Source: Gammaproteobacteria bacterium (GTDB lineage Bacteria > Pseudomonadota > Gammaproteobacteria > Arenicellales > Poriferihabitantaceae). From it: 64,000 nt of DNA. This document shows positions 57,755 to 64,000 of the stretch, piece after piece. Below the pieces are notes generated by a model that ran no database searches, was not told the DNA's origin, and saw only the letters and a list, made by a program, of their open reading frames with translations. Position 1 is the stretch's first letter, and each line of letters opens with the position of its first letter. The stretch is taken from assembly GCA_030432755.1 (NCBI GenBank), contig JAUILZ010000012.1, forward strand, positions 1 through 64,000, written 5' to 3'. The translations under genes and the position numbers were made by a program.

Positions 57755-57953
57755 GAAAGGCTGTCAGGCGTTGGGGTCGAAGGAATGCGGGGACTGTGCC
57801 ATTTGCTGCGGTTTCTGTCGCAAACGTTTCTTGTGAATCTTCCGCGCGAGGGGATACATTCGCCCGAAAATACCATGCCGCCCTGATGCCTCCAATCCCG
57901 TCAATGCCAACGCCCCGCCAGTTCCGGCCGGGCACGTTCACCGGGTCCTGAAT

Positions 57954-58946
57954 GTGACCGGCGTCGGCGGCTTGCCGGGGGTTCCGCTTCCGCGCACGGA
58001 CGCCGTCTCCGGTATCTACCTGCTGTCCATCGGCCTGTTCCTGTTTTCGATCCAGGACGCCATCATCAAGACCTTCAGCGATCGCTATTCGATACTCCAG
58101 ATCGTATTTACCCGTAGCATCACCGCGCTGATCATCATCTGTGTCGTGATGCTCGCCATGGGACCGGGCGCCTCGTTCCGCATGCACCGCCCGGGACCGA
58201 TCCTGTTCAAGGGCAGCTGCGGATTCGTCAGCTACCTGTGCTACTACCTCGCTCTCTCGGGCCTGCCCCTGGCGGATGCCGCGACGATCACCTTCTCCGC
58301 GCCCATCATGGTGACGGCGATGTCTGCCTTGCTGTTCCGGGAACAGGTGGGCGCGCGGCGCTGGGCCGCGGTGCTGATCGGGTTCTTCGCCATCGTCCTC
58401 GTGGTCGGGCCGCGCGGTCATTTCAACAACCTGTTCGTGTTGCTCGCGTTGGGCGGCGCCTTTACCTACGCGGTTTCCACCATCGTGACCCGCTATATCG
58501 ATCCACGGGACTCGGCGGTCACCGCGGCGTTCTACGCCATGGCGGCGTTCCTCTTCTGGAGCGTGATCACCGGCATCGCGGTAGCGTTCCTCCCCGAGAG
58601 CAAATCGGGCGATTCCGTGGCCTGGGCATTTCTCGTGCGCGACTGGACCCATCCCGGGGAACTCGACCAGTGGCTGCTGGTGTTGCTCGGCTTCATTGCC
58701 TCCGCCGGGTTCTTTTGCCTGGTCAAGGCCTACATGGTGGCCGAGTTCAGCGCGGTAGCGCCATTCGAATACTTCTACATCCTCTGGGGCGCGCTGTTCG
58801 GTTTCTTTCTCTGGGGCGAAGTGCCGACCCTGGCAACCCTGTGCGGCGTCGCGCTACTCGTGGGCAGCAATCTCTATATCCTGCGGCGGGAGCTGGCGCA
58901 CCGCGAGAAGGTTGCATTTCGCCGGCCGCGGATTCCGCATCGTTGA
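57954..58946 (+). CDS. DMT superfamily (EamA) transporter
   Basis: A 330-residue inner-membrane protein with ten hydrophobic helices in two EamA halves (first half YLLSIGLFLFSIQDAIIKTF and LALSGLPLADAATITFSAPI; second half GGAFTYAVSTIVTRYI). It belongs to the drug/metabolite transporter group, often amino-acid or metabolite exporters. The start codon is GTG at 57954; it is the first start that leaves helix 1 intact. The substrate is unknown. Confidence 0.88.
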   Translation: MTGVGGLPGVPLPRTDAVSGIYLLSIGLFLFSIQDAIIKTFSDRYSILQIVFTRSITALIIICVVMLAMGPGASFRMHRPGPILFKGSCGFVSYLCYYLALSGLPLADAATITFSAPIMVTAMSALLFREQVGARRWAAVLIGFFAIVLVVGPRGHFNNLFVLLALGGAFTYAVSTIVTRYIDPRDSAVTAAFYAMAAFLFWSVITGIAVAFLPESKSGDSVAWAFLVRDWTHPGELDQWLLVLLGFIASAGFFCLVKAYMVAEFSAVAPFEYFYILWGALFGFFLWGEVPTLATLCGVALLVGSNLYILRRELAHREKVAFRRPRIPHR

Positions 58947-59014
58947 CGTTAGCGGAGTTGTCTGCCCCGCGTTCCTGTTGAATAATCGGGACCCCATTTC
59001 CCGGCTATCCCACC

Positions 59015-59443
59015 TTGAGCAGCGCGCGCATCACCGCCGATGAATTCAATCGCCTGGCGGAGACGGAACTACCGTTTCTCGCCATGCTGAAACCCGAGCT
59101 CGTCGAATTCGACCGGGTCCGCACCATCATGCGTATACGCTGCGACGACGTCGCCATGCGCCCGGGCGGCACCGTGGCGGGCCCCGTGATGATGGGGCTC
59201 GCGGACGCTTCTTTCTACGCCATCATCCTCGCGAATATCGGCATGGTGACGATGGCTGTCACCACCAGTCTGAACATCAATTTTCTGCGCAAGCCTGGGC
59301 CAGGGGAACTTTACTGCCGCGCCTCGTTGTTGAAACTTGGCAAACGCCTCGCGGTCTGTGACGCGATCCTGTACACGCAGGACCTCGGTGAGGAACAGCC
59401 GGTGGCCCATGCCACCGGCACCTATTCCATTCCGCCGTCCTGA
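59015..59443 (+). CDS. PaaI family thioesterase
   Basis: A 142-residue hotdog-fold thioesterase. The family pattern is visible: PGGTVAGPVMMGLADASFYA, VTTSLNINFLRKPGPGELYCRA and LKLGKRLAVCDAILY. It hydrolyses acyl- or aryl-CoA thioesters; the substrate cannot be assigned. The start is TTG at 59015, since no in-frame ATG lies before the domain. Its 3' end overlaps the convergent SprT-like gene by 22 bases. Confidence 0.87.
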   Translation: MSSARITADEFNRLAETELPFLAMLKPELVEFDRVRTIMRIRCDDVAMRPGGTVAGPVMMGLADASFYAIILANIGMVTMAVTTSLNINFLRKPGPGELYCRASLLKLGKRLAVCDAILYTQDLGEEQPVAHATGTYSIPPS

Positions 59444-60186
59444 AAAGGCAACCGGCAATCGCCGCAGAGAATGTTGAGCGCCGGCTTGCCCCACACGGTT
59501 GCGTCGCATCCAGGGCAGACATAACGTACCTTGTTGCGCGCGCCGCGCGCTGGCGCATCCTTCCATTGCAGCTCCGCCGCGGCTGGCTTCGTCGGCACCG
59601 GCAGCAGCAGCGCGGGAGCGGATTCACGTATTTCCGCGAGCCAGGGCAGTCCGTCTTCCTCAGCACCGCGCGGTTGGCAGGATTCCTGCCACGCAGGCTC
59701 GGTATCGATCCATTCGAGATGGAAATCTCCCGCTACCAGTGAACCGGCGGCATCGAGGAAGCGCCCGTCGCGGGCGGGATAGTCACTCATCCCCTGGCCG
59801 GTGCGATCACCGCCCGGCAACCCGGTACTGCTCGGCACCAGGCCAATGCTCTCCATTTTCTCCGCCCACTCGCGGTTGTGGTATCCCGCCCGGCTGCGGC
59901 GCCGGCCGTGGACGTGCTGCCAGAGGTGACATTGCTCGTGCACCAGCGTCTGCAGCACGTCGATGACCCGGTTGCGTGCAAAATAGGCCGGGTTGAGCGC
60001 GATCTCGTGGGCATGATGACCGCCGCCATCCACCCAGCGTTGCGCGGAAAAATAGCCCATGGTGTTGCGGTTTCGTTGCAGCGTGAGCATCGCCCGCGGC
60101 AGGGCGTCATCGAACAGGACGCGATTGAAATGGTCAAACGCGGTATTGAGTAGTACGTAGAACGATTCGGTGGGGTTGCGCGCCAT
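59422..60186 (-). CDS. SprT-like zinc metalloprotease
   Basis: A 254-residue SprT/SPRTN-like protein. The HExxH motif is HEQCH at residues 83-87, preceded by EIALNPAYFARNRVIDVLQTLV; a C-terminal zinc ribbon has CPGC and CGDC near residues 225-245. SPRTN degrades DNA-protein crosslinks in eukaryotes; bacterial SprT-like proteins are less characterised. It is longer than E. coli SprT, with a linker rich in Gly and Pro (residues ~120-200). No ribosome site is seen before ATG 60186; a palindrome overlaps the region. Conspicuously AT-rich DNA lies upstream. Confidence 0.86.
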   Translation of the reverse strand: MARNPTESFYVLLNTAFDHFNRVLFDDALPRAMLTLQRNRNTMGYFSAQRWVDGGGHHAHEIALNPAYFARNRVIDVLQTLVHEQCHLWQHVHGRRRSRAGYHNREWAEKMESIGLVPSSTGLPGGDRTGQGMSDYPARDGRFLDAAGSLVAGDFHLEWIDTEPAWQESCQPRGAEEDGLPWLAEIRESAPALLLPVPTKPAAAELQWKDAPARGARNKVRYVCPGCDATVWGKPALNILCGDCRLPFQDGGME

Positions 60187-60188
60187 GA

Positions 60189-60218
60189 ATAAATTGTATC
60201 GTACGAAACAAATTTATC
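60189..60218. promoter_or_regulatory. Palindrome upstream of the SprT-like gene
   Basis: TTGTATCGTACGAAACAA at 60194-60211 is an 18-bp near-perfect palindrome centred on TCGTACGA, with one mismatched pair, and AT-rich ATAAATT/AAATTTAT flanks extend the symmetry. It starts three bases upstream of the SprT-like ATG. Size and symmetry fit a dimeric repressor such as a TetR-type protein. No such regulator is encoded nearby. Confidence 0.45.
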
Positions 60219-60486
60219 ATCATTCCGGCTGTTGCTCTCCACTTCCTGTTACGGGGTCCCGATTGCAGAAGATCCGAAAAATCAGCTTTAATAACAAATA
60301 AATAAATTAGATAGTTAATTTAAATTTTGATCCGCAGATCGTCTGTGAAGGAAGGCCATTACAAAATGCCGGCAAAAACCCGGCGCAGCCTGTGTAAACT
60401 CCGGTGCGGGGCCAGGATCACCTCGCCTCGCCCGCGACCGGCCGCACCCGAGGCCGTTCCTGGATACTGAACCCCGGATTCCCTTC
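60219..60486. other. AT-rich intergenic region, no gene seen
   Basis: The stretch from ~60285 to 60340 is notably AT-rich (runs such as AATAACAAATAAATAAATTAG) in contrast to the high-GC surroundings. No coding frame of note, tRNA or terminator was found. A short GCCGG/CCGGC hairpin lies near 60369-60385. It probably holds promoters for the divergent SprT-like and hydrolase genes. Confidence 0.5.
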
Positions 60487-61434
60487 ATGTGGTTGGCATT
60501 TCTACTGCTGATAGCAGTCCTCTTGTGGCTCTTGAGCCGTGTCGGCTGCGCGCGTATCCGCCGCCGCCTGCCTGCCAGGGGAAAGTTTATCGATGTCGAG
60601 AGAGCTCGACTGCACTACACCGTCAGCGGCCAGGGCCGGCCGCTGGTCTGTCTCCATGGCGCCAGCGCCAACGGACAGGATTTCGCCGCGAGTATTGGTC
60701 CGGCGCTCGCGGAATCCTTCCAGGTGATCACGGTGGATCGACCGGGCATGGGTTACAGCACACGGCAGGATCCCGCCTGGTGCAATCCGCTCGACCAGGC
60801 CAACGCCGTGCGTGAACTGGTGCAGCACCTGGAGCTGAAGGACCCGGTGCTGGTCGCCCATTCCTGGTCCGGCGCGCTCGCGCTCTGCTACCTGCTGCAC
60901 TATCCGCGTGAAATCGCCGGCGCGGTGCTCCTGTCACCGGCAACCAGTCCCTGGCCTTCGCCAGCGGCGCTTCACAATCGCATCAGCCGCTGGCCACTGG
61001 TGGGCCCGCTGTTTGTCAACCTGCTAGTCTATCCGCTGGGCTCGCTCGCCCTCGACCGGGGCATCCGCTCGGCGTTCTATCGCGGGAGGGTGCCCGAGGA
61101 CTATCGTCGCCGCAGCGCCATCGACCTGTTGCTGTGCCCGCGGTCATGGCGCGCGAATGCGGATGACCTTTGCCTGCTGAGCGGGTTTCTCGAACCACAG
61201 AGCCGGCTCTACGAAATGATCCGACATCCATTGCTGGCGATCATCGGCGATCACGACAACGTGGTCAGCAACGAAATCCACACCGTGGGTCTCAAACGCA
61301 AGGCGCCGCAGATGCAAGTGGTCAGCCTCGCCGAATGCGGTCATGCGCCGCACCACGAACACCCGGAGGCGGTGACCCGCATGATCCGGGAATTTGCTGC
61401 CTCGCTGGAACCGGCGGCAACTACCAGTAGCTGA
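60487..61434 (+). CDS. Alpha/beta hydrolase, membrane-anchored
   Basis: A 315-residue protein with an N-terminal hydrophobic helix (MWLAFLLLIAVLLWLLSRVG) that could anchor it in the inner membrane. The hydrolase core shows LVCLHGASANGQDF, the VDRPGMGYST block, the nucleophile elbow AHSWSGALAL with Ser126, and a late His in ECGHAPHHEHPE. A lipase or esterase is likely; the substrate is unknown. Convergent with the alcohol dehydrogenase gene (14-base overlap). Confidence 0.87.
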   Translation: MWLAFLLLIAVLLWLLSRVGCARIRRRLPARGKFIDVERARLHYTVSGQGRPLVCLHGASANGQDFAASIGPALAESFQVITVDRPGMGYSTRQDPAWCNPLDQANAVRELVQHLELKDPVLVAHSWSGALALCYLLHYPREIAGAVLLSPATSPWPSPAALHNRISRWPLVGPLFVNLLVYPLGSLALDRGIRSAFYRGRVPEDYRRRSAIDLLLCPRSWRANADDLCLLSGFLEPQSRLYEMIRHPLLAIIGDHDNVVSNEIHTVGLKRKAPQMQVVSLAECGHAPHHEHPEAVTRMIREFAASLEPAATTSS

Positions 61435-62725
61435 TCGCGTCCGAGTAGATGTCCTGCATTGACTGCAGGTCCGCCACCTTCGGCGCGTTGTGGATCGCCC
61501 GCGTCTGGCGGATGGAGGAGGCGGCAAGATCGGGTACCTCCGCGGCGGAAAATCCGACGCCGCTGAGCCCATTGGGCGCATGGGTGTCCTGCATCAGGCG
61601 GATGATGCGGTTCGATACCACCTCGCCTGCGTCATCCGGTCCCGCGCCACTGGCATCTGCGCCAAGATAGCCGGCGGCCTCGAGATGACGTTCCGGGGCG
61701 CCATCGGCAAGGAAACGGAAGATCGCCGGCGCGTTCACTACCACGCTGATGCCATGGGGCACGAACGGCGCGGCCACCGGGTAGCCCTCGGTCGTCACAT
61801 CATGCATGAGGTGGGTGACGCCATAGGACATCGCGTGGGGGAGATGCGTGCCGCTGTTTCCAAAGGCCATGCCGGCCAGCGTGGCGCCCCACATCAACTG
61901 ATCGCGGGCCTCCTGGTCAGTCGCATCGTTCACTCCGCGTACCAGGTATCCGTCGACGATCTCCAGTGCCCGCCTCGCGGACATGTCGCTCCACGGATTG
62001 GCTCCCTGCAGGAGGGTGCGTCCGTTCGGATCGGCGACCTTGTCCCAGCGGGTGTAGGCCTTCGCGGTATAGCATTCAATGGCATGGCACATCAGGTCGT
62101 AGCCCGTGGACGCGATGGCATTGGCTGGCAGGGTATCGGTGCAGGCGGGATCCACCAGCGCTTCCACCGGTAGCAGGTGCGGCGAACCGAGGACGAACTT
62201 GGTGTTGTATTCGCCGAGGCGGACCACCGAGACCGAGGTGCATTCCGAGCCCGTGCCGGAGGTGGTGGGGCAGGCGATATGCGGCAACAGCGGTCCCGGT
62301 ATGGGACGCCCGGCGCCGACGGGCGGGGCGAAGTAGTCGGTGAATTCCGCCGGGTGAAGCGCGTAGATCATCGCCGCCTTGGCGGTGTCCATGGAGGAGC
62401 CGCCGCCCACGGAGACCACACCGTCGAAATTTCCGTCGCGCAGGAACTCGGCACCGGCGATCACCGAACGGTCGTCCGGCTCGATACGGACCTCGGAGAA
62501 CACCGCGACATCGATGCCCTCGGCGGCGAGGGACTCGAGCGCGCCGCGGACGAAGGGGCCATCGCGCAGGTAAGGATCGGTGAACAGCGCTACCCAGGTG
62601 AATCCGCGGGTCCGGGCACGTTGCCCGAGCTCGGCCAGGCAGCCACGGCCAAAGGTAAGCTTGGGCATCATCACGGTAAACGTTTCAGCGCCGTGTTCGC
62701 AGGGGGTGAAATATTGGCAAGCCAT
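61421..62725 (-). CDS. Iron-containing alcohol dehydrogenase, hydroxyacid-oxoacid transhydrogenase-like
   Basis: A 434-residue group III alcohol dehydrogenase. The NAD motif GVVSVGGGSSMDTAKA and the metal ligand blocks TSGTGSECTSVSVV and DLMCHAIECYTAKAYTRW are clear, and a later MAFGNSGTHLPHAMSYGV segment contributes histidines. The pattern resembles hydroxyacid-oxoacid transhydrogenase (4-hydroxybutyrate to succinic semialdehyde with 2-oxoglutarate), but other group III enzymes are close. The ATG at 62725 starts at MACQYFTPCEHGAETFTVMM; an upstream open frame is only the other strand of the acyl-CoA synthetase. Confidence 0.85.
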   Translation of the reverse strand: MACQYFTPCEHGAETFTVMMPKLTFGRGCLAELGQRARTRGFTWVALFTDPYLRDGPFVRGALESLAAEGIDVAVFSEVRIEPDDRSVIAGAEFLRDGNFDGVVSVGGGSSMDTAKAAMIYALHPAEFTDYFAPPVGAGRPIPGPLLPHIACPTTSGTGSECTSVSVVRLGEYNTKFVLGSPHLLPVEALVDPACTDTLPANAIASTGYDLMCHAIECYTAKAYTRWDKVADPNGRTLLQGANPWSDMSARRALEIVDGYLVRGVNDATDQEARDQLMWGATLAGMAFGNSGTHLPHAMSYGVTHLMHDVTTEGYPVAAPFVPHGISVVVNAPAIFRFLADGAPERHLEAAGYLGADASGAGPDDAGEVVSNRIIRLMQDTHAPNGLSGVGFSAAEVPDLAASSIRQTRAIHNAPKVADLQSMQDIYSDAISYW

Positions 62726-63139
62726 GTCTCGTTCGAATTGGAGTGTTCGGGGACTCGGTGACCAGGTGTCGTGTCGGGGGTCCACGAGTGTAGCGCGAAT
62801 CGCGCGCTCCGCCAGTGGCCCACCGTCGGTCAGCGTGCGCGAAATGCGTGACCACGCCGTCAAGCCACTTTCCGGTCGGACCTGACCGCCGCTGATCCCT
62901 TCCGCCTGAGCGTCTGACCGCCCGGGCAGCCGGGCCATCAGCCTCGCGCCTGCACCAGAACCGTGCAGGTCGGCAAAATGGCATTTCCTGTTCGATCTGC
63001 GATAAGATTCGCGGCAATCGCGCGGCCCATCGCCAGGATCGATGTGACCACGGGATGCCACAGAACCGGTATCAAGAATTGTCGAGAGCAGATACTTTTG
63101 AGGTCGGTTCCATAACGATAGATCAAACACCAATCGAGA
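62726..63139. other. Intergenic gap between divergent dehydrogenase and synthetase genes
   Basis: About 414 bp. Open frames here continue in both directions but show no family features. It is GC-rich up to ~62980 and more AT-rich near 63040-63130. Promoters for both genes should lie here; none could be placed firmly. Confidence 0.5.
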
Positions 63140-64000
63140 ATGGCCAATGCCGAGCCGGAGACGCTGGACACGTTTCCCAAGTTGCTGATGCACAACGCCG
63201 CGATGCGCGGCGACCGGCCCGCCGTCCGGGAAAAGGAATACGGCATCTGGCAATCCTGGACCTGGCGCGAGGTCCGGGACGAAGTCTTCGCATTCGCCGC
63301 GGGGCTGCATACCCTCGGATTCTCCCCTGGCGACAAGCTTGCCATCATTGGCCGCAATCGGCCGCGCCTTTACTGGGGCATCACCGCGGCGCAATGCCTC
63401 GGCGGCATCCCTGTGCCGGTGTACGCGGACTCCGTGGCCGAGGAAATGGAATTCGTACTCAGCCACGCCGGCGTCCGTTTCGTCCTCGCCGAGGACCAGG
63501 AGCAGGTGGACAAGGTGCTGGAGGTGAGCGATCGAATCGAATCCCTGGACCAGGTGATCTACGACGATGAACGCGGGCTCAGGGACTATGATTCCGTTCA
63601 CCTGCATGCCTATGCCGCGGTGCAGAAACTCGGCCGCGAAGCGCTGGCGCAGGACCCGGCGCTGCTCGAGGCGGGTATCAACGCGGGCAAGGGCTCCGAC
63701 ATCGGCATCTTCGTCTATACCTCGGGTACCACGGGCAAACCCAAGGGCGTGGTGCTGACCAATGACAATCTCATCATCTCCTCGCGTAACAGCGTCGCCT
63801 TCGACAAGCTCACCGAAAACGAGGAGACCCTGAGCTACCTGCCCATGGCGTGGGTGGGTGACTTCATCTTTTCCCACGGCCAGGCCTATGTCGCCGGTTT
63901 CTGCATCAATTGCCCGGAGAGTGAAGCTACCGTAGCTACCGACCTGCGCGAGATCGGCCCCACCTACTATTTCGCGCCGCCACGGGTCTTCGAGAACCTG
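63140..64000 (+). CDS. AMP-binding acyl-CoA synthetase, 5' part only
   Basis: The first 287 codons of a long-chain-type acyl-CoA synthetase, cut by the window edge with no stop. It begins MANAEPETLDTFPKLLMHNA. The ATP/AMP P-loop YTSGTTGKPKG is at residues 193-203, with SYLPMAWVGDF afterwards. The start was chosen at the ATG just before the domain. Divergent from the alcohol dehydrogenase across ~415 bp. The first 415 bp between them hold no recognised gene. Confidence 0.9.
   Translation, partial: MANAEPETLDTFPKLLMHNAAMRGDRPAVREKEYGIWQSWTWREVRDEVFAFAAGLHTLGFSPGDKLAIIGRNRPRLYWGITAAQCLGGIPVPVYADSVAEEMEFVLSHAGVRFVLAEDQEQVDKVLEVSDRIESLDQVIYDDERGLRDYDSVHLHAYAAVQKLGREALAQDPALLEAGINAGKGSDIGIFVYTSGTTGKPKGVVLTNDNLIISSRNSVAFDKLTENEETLSYLPMAWVGDFIFSHGQAYVAGFCINCPESEATVATDLREIGPTYYFAPPRVFENL

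Noticed and set aside
62726..63877. Long N-terminal extension of the alcohol dehydrogenase frame
   Set aside because: It is only the complement of the AMP-binding synthetase and of the intergenic DNA; the dehydrogenase family N-terminus begins at ATG 62725.

Overview
The window is a GC-rich gammaproteobacterial chromosome segment. The evidence is a 4.5S-type SRP RNA next to dnaX-ybaB-recR, a truA-trpF-accD-folC-dedD-cvpA-purF run in the pseudomonad order, a tRNA-fMet-rimP-nusA-infB-rbfA-truB operon, and outer-membrane biogenesis genes (lpxH, lptD, surA). No plasmid, phage, transposase, integrase, CRISPR array or rRNA gene was seen. The gene order is not enterobacterial, and the genus cannot be named from the sequence alone.

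Layout. 1-0.5 kb: SRP RNA, then a ~140-bp sequence repeated in tandem. 0.5-10.1 kb: DNA replication and repair, tRNA pseudouridylation, fatty-acid, folate and purine synthesis, all on the plus strand. 10.1-18.8 kb: lpxH (minus) diverging from cysS, then initiator tRNA and the translation/transcription-factor operon ending at truB; rpsO-pnp, which usually follow truB, are absent. 18.75-31.6 kb: an accessory block with visibly lower GC (29/60 in one line at 27901, against 43/60 at 33601), ending near tRNA-Asn. It carries a LysR regulator with a PhyH dioxygenase and a flavin monooxygenase, an Omp85-type barrel, a luciferase-like monooxygenase/tautomerase/hydrolase operon, a TAXI periplasmic binding protein paired with a membrane class III nucleotidyl cyclase, and a winged-helix/TPR regulator diverging from a small ORF. 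31.8-39.6 kb: tRNA-Asn, an orphan pseudopilin, uvrB, maf, mscS and gatCAB. 39.85-48.8 kb: the rod-shape and peptidoglycan cluster mreBCD-mrdA-rodA-mltB-dacA, followed by ybeD-lipB. 48.8-56 kb: murU diverging from lptD-surA, then ubiK, a NYN/LOTUS protein and comM. 56-64 kb: a Kef-type antiporter, a DMT transporter, a thioesterase, a SprT-like metalloprotease, an alpha/beta hydrolase, an iron-dependent alcohol dehydrogenase and the start of an AMP-binding acyl-CoA synthetase cut by the window edge.

The core clusters work as expected: envelope growth (mre/mrd/rodA with mltB and dacA), LPS export (lpxH, lptD, surA) and translation (gatCAB, cysS, infB, tRNAs). The most interesting part is the accessory block. 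There a TAXI receptor with no TRAP permease lies just upstream of a cyclase with a large periplasmic region, which suggests a ligand-sensing second-messenger system. Two small oxygenase clusters of unknown substrate lie beside it.
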